Origin: Porites lobata
Lineage: Eukaryota; Cnidaria; Anthozoa; Scleractinia; Poritidae
Direction of reading: 5' to 3'
Assembly (NCBI GenBank): GCA_942486035.1
Contig: CALNXK010000164.1
Span: 820,001-884,000, forward strand
DNA: 64,000 nt
Shown here: positions 23,945-34,318 of the stretch, piece after piece
Numbering within the stretch: position 1 is the stretch's first letter
Layout: each line of letters starts with the position of its first letter
The notes under the pieces: model-generated
Told to the model about the DNA's origin: nothing
Database searches by the model: none
The model's input: the letters and a program-made list of their open reading frames with translations, nothing else
Translations under genes and position numbers: made by a program

Positions 23945-25610
23945 ATGAAAGTATATTGACCATCGAAAATTGACCTCCTTAACACTTTGGCCACCAGTTC
24001 GTTTGCTCTCACTCGGCAATCAACTCTCCTCAGCAGAAGGCAGCCTAGCTAGTGTAGTTGTTGTTGTTGTTTTGGTATTTTGTATTCTTTCTTTATTAAG
24101 CATCCTTTCTACTTACATCAACAAAAGATTGTGCCGAAAATTGAGGATAGAGTGTAATGAAATTTTCAAAGGGATGCTTAGCTTGGCGCTAAGTGGTCAA
24201 TAATGATTTCCTCTTGCATATCCTGAATTTTAAGAAAGTATTCTTTCCCTAATAACAGAGACGTAATAAAAGGGAATAGTTATAGGGGAATATCCTAGTT
24301 TGAACATAAGTGGGATAACAAGCTCATCCCTATTTTTTTTTTTTTTTAAGGAGTGTGTGTAGAAGCAGGTGAGCTCAGAATCATCAGCAACTTTGAGATT
24401 TGATAGCAGGTTTGCAAAATGGACCTCAAGTGTGTTAAAACCTTTTAATGAAGAAATTTTCAATCAACAAACAGTCTCTTCTAAAGAAAAAAAAAATGAA
24501 AACGGTTATTAAGCTTGGATCAGACTAAATAACATTTTACGCATTAAATTTCTTTAATGGTATTAAGAATTTCTGAAAATATTTGCTGTTAACCCTTTGA
24601 GGTACAGGCAAATTTATACCCCCACCGTGGTTCAAAGGGGGGTGGGGGATGGGGGATGGAACCCTTCCCCATAGTTTTTGATATGTTGCAGTATTTTGAA
24701 ACAATTTTAACTTTAGTGGAAAGACTTTGACCTCCTTAACAAGATGAGGTATATTTTATCGGTGGTAGCGCTGCTGAAATCCTGTGACGTCTCCAACAAT
24801 GGTCACCATCTTGGGTTTTACCAAGAATTAGAAATCAGGTTAAAACCACGAGAAATGGTAAGTTTTTGTGCTTTTTACTGACTTTGCATGATTTCAGCCA
24901 CAAGATTTACTTTTATTGTTGAAAGAAGTTGAAAAAATATCTATTTTCACCCAAAATTGGCTTGACCACCTGCTACTGATAGCGCCATATCTGGTAACCA
25001 TAGCAACTGACCATCACTAAACCTGTCTCAAAATCTGCGCGAGGTATGAGCGAACAGCTACTGAAAACGTCAGGTGCTGATGTTTTTTCCTCTGGGAAAA
25101 ACTCAGAAAAACCTTAAGGGGGATGGCATTACCCCCCCCCCCCCCCCCCCCCTTGTACGTCAGAGGGTTAAAAGTTCGCTAGACGTTTCTCTCTTTGATG
25201 ACAATTAAGTTTCTTTTATTACGCAAATATGCATCACCATTATCATTCTGTTATCGATGATCTCTTCTGCCCAAATGCGCTCTTAGCAATCGAAACATTT
25301 CGCAGAAATGAATGAAAACTGAGGAGTAAATCGGGGACAAACCTTCAAAAATGCCACATTTGCCAACTTATTTGCTGACCCCGTGATTTACCAGCTACTT
25401 TTTCCCTAAATATAGTCCTCAAGATTTACATTTTTACAGCGTATTTGTTCAGAGCAAATTTGTGCAAATCCGTTTTATCGTCCAGTGTCGTCCAGTGCCA
25501 AAACAGCAATTTTAGCCCGTTCAAACAACTCTCACAATTTATGAATTACCTATAATTGATAACTCTTTCGACTATAAGTTGGATTCCACACAAAAATGTT
25601 GCTTGCGCTT
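23945..25610 (+). repeat. Duplicated block Y, copy 2, split by a TTAA element
   Basis: Second copy of 20990-22080. The 575-bp element at 24593-25167 is absent from copy 1, so the duplication came first. Confidence 0.78.
24593..25167. mobile_element. 575-bp non-autonomous element with TTAA target duplication
   Basis: The ends CCCTTTGAGGTACA and its near complement TGTACGTCAGAGGG are inverted, and TTAA flanks both (24589-24592 and 25168-25171). The matching site in the other Y copy has no insert. A pure C run at about 25133-25152 lies near the right end. There is no coding capacity. Confidence 0.82.
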
Positions 25611-25627
25611 TAGTCTTCTATATACTG

Positions 25628-25697
25628 AGCCGTTTTTAATGTCATCCAGTCCGCAATGCTTCTCCCCACAAAAAAGCGGCTGCGTAGCAGACTAGTG
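25628..25697. mobile_element. Decayed copy of the TAGTCTGC hairpin MITE
   Basis: GAGCCGTTTTTAATGTC, GCAATGCTTCTCC and CGGCTGCGTAGCAGACTAG follow the order of the intact hairpin at 50043-50118, with substitutions and the left end lost. Confidence 0.6.
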
Positions 25698-26536
25698 AGG
25701 CCTCGGAGGCATGTTAGAATTTTAATTTATCGAATATGAGGGCTATTCAGATTTTATTTGTTAATTCATCCTCTGATCATTTGTAAATTTTCAAAAACAT
25801 AGTACTCAGTTTACACAACAAATTACTAAACAGCATCAAGTTTTGAAAATATGGCCAATACTGAATGATGAGAACTGAAACCGTGTGTAAAACCCAGGCT
25901 CAATGTTAGTTGCCTGAGAGAGTAATGACTTTTTTCTTTCCTTAGTCATGAATCGGGGAAAAAAGTGGAATAATGTTAATGTTTTTTAAGTTTTCTTTCT
26001 AACACTACGTTCTCAGCCGATGGTTTTCTACTGAAGCCGAGCAACGCGGCACAGAATGTAAGGTTACTTTATACACACTGATCTTAATAGAAATCTGAGA
26101 ACTATGCTGTTTGTTTTTTTTTTTTTCTGGTCCAGATCATCTCCCTCCATTTAGGAGAATGAATATCGCTGCATGGACCAGCATGAAGTGGGACGAAAAG
26201 TACCTTCAGCGCTAGCTTTAAAGCACACTGATAACAGAGTTGCACGTCCCCACACCGTGCGGCTTCAGTAAAAATTGTGACACCCACTGGTTGGGCATGC
26301 TCCCCGATGTGTTCTTATCACCTGCCTTTCACATGATCCGTAATAACAATCTACAATCAACTGCCGCCTTGCGGGAAACCCGGGCAACAGCTTAATCCCC
26401 ATAACAGGCTGTGATCAAGTTATCTCATCGGACAAGTCTCTGTTTGTCGAATATTATACAGTTTTGCTTGGCCTATAACGGGTCCCTATAAGATGGTCGT
26501 TGACTCTTCAGTTATTATTTCCACCAGCTTTACAGA
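25698..26536. other. No recognisable gene
   Basis: Short frames only. A 61-codon minus frame (26102-26287) has no motif known to me. Confidence 0.5.
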
Positions 26537-26540
26537 ATTA

Positions 26541-26572
<32 letters not shown>

Positions 26573-27020
26573 AAAACGGTGACAACTTTCCTCACTTGCA
26601 GCCAATAGCTGAATTGCGAAGCAACCGAAGAGGTGAGATCGGACGTCAGCACGTAAAGGCGCACTCTTGCAGCCACTACGGTCCATGTTTTGATCACACC
26701 TCGCCCATCCAGACCGATGACCGTCGGCACAAGTCAGATAGACCATGACATCGGGGCCTACGTCCTCTACTCTTTTCGAACAATGTCAGGGGTTCTTTTA
26801 CGTCCCCTTATCCAACTGAAATACAAGGATGAAGGAGACAAGGCCAACGGCCTAACGTCACCGTCTAATGACGCGATCAGTTCAGACAGGGATTTCTCTG
26901 CTAGCATGATATCACCAGTTTTTTAAAGACCCTGGTTGATGGTCCAGCCGCGGGGTTTGAACTCACGACCTCCCGCTCAGCAGACCGGCGCTCTTCAAAC
27001 TGCTGAGCTAACCAGGCGGC
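26537..27020 (-). mobile_element. tRNA-derived SINE with (CTTT)n tail
   Basis: On the minus strand the element starts near 27020 with GCCGCCTGGTTAGCTCAGCA (A-box) and continues to GTCGTGAGTTCAAACCCC (B-box), a tRNA-like head with an internal Pol III promoter. A body follows containing GGGGACGTAAAAGAACCCC, a motif I know from invertebrate SINE bodies. It ends in ten CTTT units (the AAAG run at 26537-26576). SINEs borrow LINE reverse transcriptase. No flanking duplication was found. Confidence 0.85.
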
Positions 27021-27219
27021 GACCTTGCCTTCCTTTCCTACACGACTATTTCCTTTTTAGCACTGGGAGGAACGGAAAATTAAGGCTGGTATTTAACCGC
27101 CGGACTGGCAAGAACCATTTGAGGATTTTGAGGAAGTCTTGAAGGTTACTGAGACACAAGAACACGAGGCACTTGCCATACCATCGTCTAAAGAATAAGA
27201 GGTTGTACTTATAGCTATT

Positions 27220-27449
27220 CTAGCTGTTGCAGCGTACGTCACAACAGCGCGGATCGAAATCACTTGGGAAATACACCTCAAATGTCTTGACACTGGAACT
27301 GGTAGCATAGGACCCAGTCTTTTGAGCGATCAAGTTGCTTCCACGGCACGTTTGTCTGGAAATCGATTGTATCAACACGCCCAGTAGGGTATCCCCAGGT
27401 TCCTCGAGAAGGACTTCGGGACCAGCTGCGCCAGCAGTCACAGTTAGCT
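27220..27449 (-). CDS. Candidate exon, function unknown
   Basis: A strong acceptor (TTTTTTCTCCTAG) at 27450 opens a 75-codon frame containing GPEVLLEEPGDTLLGVLIQS, FPSDFDPRCCDVRC and a stop at 27220-27222. If real it could be a downstream exon of gene 2, whose ZP exon ends about 2 kb upstream in transcription. The phase fit could not be established and no domain is recognised, so it may equally be a chance frame. Confidence 0.3.
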
Positions 27450-28252
27450 AGGAGAAAAAAATTATTTAATTAAGTGTCCAACTATTCATAATGTTTGTTT
27501 GTTGTTGTTGTCGTTTTTCGATAGCTGAACGAAGAAAGGGCAGGGAGACTCACTCAGGTTTTCCAGCCTTAAGACGCCATTTTTTATACGTTGTAAAACT
27601 TACCCTGCTAAGGTCAGTATAATCTGCTTATGAGTGGAGGAGTACAATATCCATATCGTCGTTCCACGAACAAATCCTTTCTGGCCCTTATTGGAGGAAT
27701 TTTATGCGGCTTCCTCATTGTTGAAGCGCACTGGTGCATACTTTGCAAGCTGGATGTCAGCTGATTCAGCCCTGTACTGGGATCGTTTTATGGTAGACAA
27801 CATGCGCTGTTACAAACCTTAAGAGAGTGCCGAGTCCGTAAGAACCGACTAGTGATCAGTTGGATCAAAAAATTTATTTCCTTTATGTTATTCTGGGATG
27901 TTAAAGTCTTTACCTAATTAGTTACAAAAATGCAATTTGCTTGACCGAAGTGCAAAATACATATTTTTACGAATTTTGGAATTTTCGGCCGGTTGGCACC
28001 GGCGCCATATAGTCTTCGACTGCAAAAATCGGGCGCCAACATTGTCGGAGCTACCGGAAACAAACACCTCGCTCAAGAAGTCCTATTTTCTTTTTAATAT
28101 ACAGAAACGCCACTCGGGGAACTTGATAAGACCCGAACTTACAGGTACTCGTCGGTTTAATACCACGGGCTACCAGAAATATGAAATATATTTAAGAAAA
28201 TAAATGCAAACATAAACCGACAAACATGAAACAAAAAAAGTGAATGCCCGCG
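27450..28252. other. No recognisable gene
   Basis: Plus frames at 27634-27822 and 27937-28203 resemble nothing I know. A GTT run lies near 27498. Confidence 0.5.
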
Positions 28253-28668
28253 GGAGAGGGTACTCCCTTATATAAGCCATATAGGTATGTGCCGCCCCAT
28301 CGGGTAGGGTTTTTGCGCCGTTTTGGTCTGAAAACGGGTATACACTTTGCTCATTTTCGTCTGGAATCGGGTATGGTATTCGAGGAAACTACGGAGTGAA
28401 TGAACGTATTTATCGTTGCAATTTCAAATGAGTAAGGAAAGAAAGAGAAATGTGCGAATTCGAAATGGATTTGAATTTTTTTGTTTGCGCTGTAATCTAT
28501 GTAATGATAACATAATTTCTGTCTAAAGCCAGGTCTGAAAACGGGTATGGATTTTAGAGGTCTAGTCTGAAATCGAGTGTGGAAGAGTACATTTTTTGGT
28601 CTGCAATCGGGTCAGGATTTGAAGAACCGGGCGGCACACCCCCACCAAGAATTTCCAGGAGTAGCCCC
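28253..28668. mobile_element. Interspersed DNA repeat with GGTACTCC-type ends
   Basis: Begins GAGGGTACTCCCTTATATAA and ends with AGGAGTAGCCCC, imperfectly inverted. The interior repeats GTCTGAAAACGGGTAT-like phrases four times. A fragment of the same family may lie at 4785-4990. No coding capacity. Confidence 0.6.
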
Positions 28669-29307
28669 AGGCCTGAATGGACAGAAGCCTGTTCCTTGAA
28701 AACTAAAAAGTTGGTATCATTAATGCACTAGGCACTTATGCATGCATGATTCTCGATTTTGTTGCTTACGCAAACAGCAATAAATATTCGGGAAAATTTC
28801 GCACCCAATTGCAAATTTGCACCAGCGCTTCGGAGACCCTAAACGGCAGTAAACTTAGAATGCAAATACGCTCTAAAAATTCTCTAGAATAGTCAGTAAA
28901 GACGTTCTACATACCTCCTTTAACCGTGAAATTAAAACGCCGGCCGTAAGGCGATCCACATAAAACCAGCTAAACTATAACTAAAACCATTGTTTATTTG
29001 AGATGTCGGTAGACCTAAAAAAAACTCGTCTACGGCTTGTTCTCTTCTACGGTGGTTGCATATCGGATGAAAACACTGCGTGTCGTGCTTGACATATTAT
29101 TTTCACCAGAGCTTATCTAGGAACCAGTATGATGGGCTTCGGGCTAAACACAGCTGGTACATGCACGCGACGTACGTTTGGGAGCCCGACGCAGTGTTTC
29201 ACATCGCCAAATGAACGGTATAAAGCAGGTTCACGTGAGCGCCATAACGACAGTTCGAACATGTACAGCTGTGTAGCGGACATACGGTCAGTCCCTTGTT
29301 TGAACGG

Positions 29308-29400
29308 TGGATAGCGCAAGTGGTGTCCCTAATACTTATCCGGTGGATAGTGATCAATCCAGTGGATAGCGCTATCCAAGCTTTTGAACTACTGGGGCCT
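29308..29400. mobile_element. MITE end fragment with GTGGATAGCGCTATCC repeats
   Basis: Three GGTGGATAG-type units, including CCAGTGGATAGCGCTATCC, end at ACTACTGGGGCC. I recognise the motif as a common dispersed coral repeat end; the opposite end was not found. Confidence 0.5.
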
Positions 29401-29501
29401 TATCTTTGCTTTAAGTCACAAAACCTTATCTTAATGTATCGTTGTGTCAGTGGTGTCAACAGGGCTTAAAAAGACTGTAAATACTACTCACGGCTTAGCA
29501 C

Positions 29502-29781
29502 TTAATTATCACTTTGCTGACTTCTTATCAAAGGCCCAACAGAGATTGTTTGCTGTAAAGAATTACGAAACAGGTCTTGCCTCTTTCTTTTGATTCCGTT
29601 GTTCACACATCCCTCTGCACAGCGCGAATCACTGTCATTCTTGCGGCAGGATTGAACGTCACAGTGCAAATACACTACATCATCCGGGCCAGTGTATTCA
29701 GGGAAGTAGAACGCGTCTAAAGTGAATCTCTGTACAGCATTCTGGTCGTAGTCAAACACCAGGGTTTCATCATTTTTGCAA
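29502..29781 (-). CDS. Gene 2 ZP-C exon
   Basis: The acceptor TTCACGTAG|TT gives phase 2, matching the donor of the previous exon. The translation has CKNDETLVFDYDQNAVQRF, then FYFPEYTG, YLHCDVQSC, SRCAEGC and a basic IKRKRQ, which looks like a furin-type cleavage site after the ZP domain. All of these are typical of the ZP-C half. The frame ends at a TAA at 29502-29504 without an evident transmembrane segment, so either the protein ends here or an unseen donor leads to a further exon. Confidence 0.82.
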
Positions 29782-30237
29782 CTACGTGAAGCAAACAAAA
29801 GAAAGCGTACGGGTGTTTTCTTTATGATGGGCAAAGGGGACGGAAGAGCGGGGCCAGCGATATAATTTCGGTTGTGGTGCAAGAGTCACAGGAAACAGAG
29901 AAGGAGACATGGGAGGAACGAGACAAGCAACAACAACCCCTCCCCCTCCCGCCCCCACCCCCTCTCGGGAACAATCTGTAACTTCTTTCCTCTTCTCCTT
30001 ACCCACTTCGTTCTTTCGCGTAGTTCCACCCAACAGCTCCCAACCCTATATGACATTTGAAAGATAACAACATTTTGCCTCAATTACCAGAGTCCTTCAG
30101 TCTGTTGTTTTCTAGTGTAAATTAAGGAAATTTTTTTCTTAAATCTGTGTAAGTAGCCCTGCGTGACATAACGAACGCCCCTCAAATCAGACTAGTTGAG
30201 AAGAAAAGGATCCTTGAAAGTAGGTTGCATTTCGTAC

Positions 30238-30460
30238 CCGTCTTTGATGAATGTATAAGAATCGCTAGCCTCTGGGTCAAGCTCAGGAGTAGCCCAACAT
30301 TTCATAGGAATTATCACCAACTGGGAATCGTGAGACACGACTTTCACTTACAGGTACATAGGGTCATTGAGGTCCAAGTTTACAGGGTAGCTGTCGTATG
30401 CGGTCTCGTAATGATCCGTCTCGTACATGTCCATCATATAAGTAATATTACCAAACTCAA
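30238..30460 (-). CDS. Gene 2 ZP middle exon with in-frame stop
   Basis: The acceptor is TTTACAG|TT (phase 1) and the donor GACGG|GTACGA (phase 2). The translation reads VEFGNITYMMDMYETDHYE, then VNLDLNDPMYL, a TAA stop at 30348-30350, VKVVSHDSQLVIIPMKCWAT and DSYTFIKDG. The family has Y-hydrophobic-Q/E-V-x-V at the stop, so CAA to TAA is the simplest change. The CWATP and FIKDG blocks after the stop are intact, which argues for a recent loss. A 31-base segment from the stop to CCCAG has GT...AG ends but is too short for an intron and would shift the frame. Confidence 0.8.
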
Positions 30461-31590
30461 CTGTAAATTGAAATGAAACATCTTAGATCACCGTTAGGTA
30501 AAAGGTACTAAAGTCTTTTGAAGCTCATGGATAACGAAAGCGAGGCAATTTGGTTGAGCTAGGTTCAAGTCCCGCCCTGGCAGGCTCAACGGCAGTTGTC
30601 TCAGATGTTCACGAAAGTTGAGACAATGACCTTTTCAAGCTGGCAACGTAAAATAAAGACTCTTTACCTATGCCTTTTTTATTACACTCAAAGAGTTCAA
30701 AAGGAGTTCGTCTTCAAGTAGAAAAAATAAATTTTCAAGGTACTTTTAAATTCTAAGCCAAAAGCCAAAGAGAAGGTTCTTGCTCTTAAGTTAAGTGTCT
30801 TTCGACGAAGAATTTCATTGGATCCTAACCTACTGAGCAGTACTTGAGGTCTGTGGAAGCGGCTCCTGAAGTGTAACCAATCAAATGAAAGCTTGGTATT
30901 GCAAAAGTGGGTTTACTACCGTTTGAATCTGTGGATAACCTCCTTTCCAAAGACAGCCAGTAAAAATCACAATTTATGAGTTTCATCAATTCTTGGTCAC
31001 TTGGTTAGGGCACTGAACGGGTGATTTTAAAGTCCGTTGTCTGGGGGTGACCTGACCATAGCTGGAGTTGTTTCTCAGTACAATAGCCCAATTGTTTGAC
31101 CTTATGCAAACTGGATTTTTTTCGGTCTCGGTAATGTACTTTTGAAATTATCTAAACTGGAAAACTAGTATCTGGAGCACGCAGTTAAGGGCTATTGTCT
31201 AGATGTTTGCTATCTTTTTTAAAAGCTATAAAAAACCTTTGTTTGCATATATTGAATTCCGAAAATAATGGTCCAGTTTTGTTTAAGTATTGAAACTGTT
31301 TCTTGTCGTCTGTTTTAAAGCCGGGATGGCAAGAATGGACATGGATTGAAACTAGAAAAAGTTGGGCCAACTTTTCCATGTTTTGATGCATTGCCAGCAA
31401 AAATCTCCAAAACATTTTTATGGTTTGTGCTCCCTAAAGAAGTTTGTTTGATATCCACTTCATAACTCTACAGGAGCAATGATTTCAGCACAGAATTGAC
31501 CAAAAACATCAATTTCATCGTGACATAGCCACTTTAAGTTCACTTATTCTTCTATAAACAAAGTGTTAAATACAATATCAGGTTCTTTAC

Positions 31591-31929
31591 CTGTCCTAGT
31601 GTAGATAACTTTTTCGCGTGGAGAGAAGTTGAAGGCCGACACCAAAGCGGAACTAGGATAGGAGCATGTGATTGTAAACTCTGTGGTAAACTCACGGCTC
31701 TTAGCTATCAGGCTATTTTGATAAGTGATTGTGTCTCCCTCGGCGGTGTAGTTAGTCTTGCACGAATCTAGCGGAGTGTTCATCGTTAAGTGGGTATTGT
31801 TAAGAGACCCGTATTCAGACAATTGGCAGTCATCATCCTTTAGGGTAACTTTGTCTAGGTCAATCTTGACGACTGGTGCGTACTCCAGTGTAACAATCAT
31901 TTTGTCTTTTGTACACTCCACAGTCAATC
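31591..31929 (-). CDS. Gene 2 ZP-N exon
   Basis: 113 codons, phase 1 at both ends, acceptor TTTTGCAG|GA and donor AGGACAG|GTAAAG. It begins LTVECTKDKMIVTLEY and contains DDDCQLSE, LDSCKTNY and EFTITCSYP, the conserved cysteines of the ZP-N half. The segment ending KVIYTRTG leads into the middle ZP exon. ZP-N drives filament assembly. Confidence 0.85.
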
Positions 31930-33011
31930 CTGCAAAACAAAATAATTATGCGTAATTCTATGAGAGCGAGGTGTTGCCTTAGGGCCTTTTTTGCGATCTT
32001 GCAGCTCTCGGAAGACCTCACGGGATTGGTTTGCAACCGGTAGGGAAAACAATAAATAAATAAACTTAACAATGGAATGTGGGTCCAATTAAATTAGAGG
32101 TTCTGAAGAGCTGCAAGGCTTCTGGGGCCTTTTTTTCTTCTTAAGGTAAAGCACTAAATTATATCAGCTATTCAAAGTTCTAACTAGCACAAAACATTAG
32201 ATAAACCAACACCATACAGGACAAAAACGGCAATTGCCTTACCTAAGCCCCAGACATACTCTAAAGTGATGGAGAGAATAGTGTGCAGAACTGTCCAGCC
32301 ACATAGTCGAAGCTGGCCCAAGCAGAAGGGAGATTCCGTAATAAGAGCCTTACATAATTAAAAACCCCCATAAGATCTTGCAGACAAAGGAGAATGGCCC
32401 ATACTATGGAGCCAGTCTCTGATCATTACCCTTTCCAAGAAAGGTAACCTAAAACAGAGTGCAAAACTATCGCAAAATCATCCTGATATTCCACCCAAGT
32501 AAAGTCATGCTAAAGGTACTGATACAGTGTGACCTTTGTAACCGGGGCCACTTAGACAAAGTTGACCAATCGGATTACAGGAAATAACAATATATTCGAA
32601 GAAAGTTAGTTGTGTGCCAAACAGCAGCTCGTAAAGAAACAATAAGTTACTCGAAGCACAAAATTGAATTGTTGATAGAAAAACTTTTTTCAAGAGAGCA
32701 AACTGTTTCACCAGACAATGTTTTTCTGTCGAAACTTTACATATAACACCCAGGAGATATATTTGTTTGACACAAGCTGTTATTTTGTCATCTACCAGCT
32801 ATTTCTTTGCTACCATTCAATGGCCACGCTTTGCAATAACATCACGACCTCCAGTCCAAAATTCTACCTCACGTTTACTTTTTTTGACTGCGTCATTTAC
32901 TCTAACCTCTCGGGAAACATGTACTTTTTTCAGCGGGCTTAAAAAGTTCCGTCTGTAGGCTGCAATTGGTTGATTTCGGTACATGATATGTTGATAGGTG
33001 GCCCAGGTTGT
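31930..33011. other. Gene 2 intron, no recognised element
   Basis: Frames at 32505-32711 and 32718-32942 show no recognised family. Confidence 0.45.
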
Positions 33012-33860
33012 AGTAGTCGCATTGTAAACAGGATAAAGCCTCGAGCAGAAACAATCACCGTGGAAGAACACGGAGGCTTAATAGCAGGACGCAGTACAAC
33101 AAAACTGATCTTCAACGTTAGGATACTGTGTGGAAGAACAAGACCTCTATCACGTCTTTGTTGATTTTAAAAAGTCGTTTGACAGAGTATGCCACGAAGC
33201 CCTTTGGTCTTCTATTACGCTTTATAACAATAACGCCAACCTGATTCGAGTCTTAGAGAACCTCTACAACAATCTCACGAGTGCAGTCTACCTTAATGGC
33301 GAAAATAGGAGATTGGTTCAGAACCATAGTCGGAGTCAGACAAGGCTGTCTGCTCTCACTGACCCTTTTCAACATCTTTTGCGAGAGAATTATGACGGAA
33401 GATCTGGAAGATCACAAAGGAACAGTTAACATCGGAGACAGAACAATCACCAACTTACGTTTTGCTAATAACATTGATGGCTTGGCAAGAAAAGAGGAGG
33501 AACTAGCCTCTTTGGTGAATTGCCGTGAAAAAAACCTATTCACCCTTTGGAAATTACCCCAGAGAAGACCAAACGACGGCCAACAACACAGATGTCATCA
33601 TAATTGACATCCGGGTCAACGGCGGACGATTGGGCGAGCTTGGTCTCGGCGCAGTCGTCACAGATCAAGCCGGTTCCAAGCCTTAAGTACTGTCCAGAAT
33701 TGCACAGAGAACAGAAGCACTAGCGAGACCGAAGACCTTCGGAAACGACAAGTATATCTCTCTTAGCTCAAAGATCAGACTCATATGCACTCTGTTTGTC
33801 TCGGTTATGTTGTACTACTGCGAAACCTGGACATTGACAGCAGACACCAAGAAAAAAGGA
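33012..33860 (+). pseudogene. LINE reverse transcriptase relic in gene 2 intron
   Basis: Across two or three frames the plus strand reads IVNRIKPRAETITVEE, then HVFVDFKKSFDRV (RT motif A), GVRQGCLLSLTLFNIF (motif B), TNLRFANNIDGLA (motif C, with the catalytic Asp pair changed to AsnAsn), and finally MLYYCETWTLTAD. The changed catalytic pair and several frame breaks show a long-dead copy. It is antisense to gene 2. Confidence 0.82.
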
Positions 33861-33964
33861 AGTCAATGACACACAGAGAGACAGAGAGACAAAGTATCCA
33901 AGTTGTCATGGTAACTATCCCTGGATTTGGAATATCAGCCTGGTAAAAGCTCTGTTTTACTTAC

Positions 33965-34318
33965 CATCTAAAGGAGTTGTTGGTGCATCTGTGGGTTCGG
34001 CAGTTGTCAGTGCAACCGTTGTTGGTGCATCTCCAGAAGGATCCGTGGCTTCAGCAGGTGTCGGTGCAGCAATTGTAGGTGCATCTCTCGATGGATCTGT
34101 GGGTTCAGCAGTTGTCGGTGCATCTCCCGATGGATCTGTGGGTTCAGCAGTTGTTGGTGCATCTCCCGATGGATCTTTGGGTTCAGCAGTTGTCGTTACA
34201 GCCGTTGTTGGTACATCTCCCAATGGATCTGTGGGTTTAGCAGTTGTCGGTGCATCAGTTGTTGGTGTATCTGTGGTTTCAGTAGTTGTTTCATCTGTTG
34301 ATGTAGCAGTAGTCTCAT
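33965..34318 (-). CDS. Gene 2 mucin-like Thr/Pro exon
   Basis: 118 codons, phase 1 at both ends. The donor is TTAGATG|GTAAGT. The acceptor is a tandem CAGCAG, allowing a start at 34321 or 34318. The protein is a run of imperfect repeats such as TTAEPTDPSGDAP, rich in Thr, Pro, Ala and Asp, with no cysteine. It should be heavily O-glycosylated and act as an extended stalk between the Ig and ZP parts. Confidence 0.82.

Noticed and set aside
25133..25152. Pure C run as a functional element
   Set aside because: A homopolymer of uncertain true length near an element end; likely slippage or assembly noise.
26937..27020. tRNA gene on the minus strand
   Set aside because: A- and B-boxes are present, but the sequence is followed by a SINE body and a CTTT tail, so it is a SINE head and not a functional tRNA.
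30320..30350. A 31-base intron removing the ZP stop codon
   Set aside because: It has GT...AG ends but is far below workable intron size, and removing it shifts the frame into another stop.
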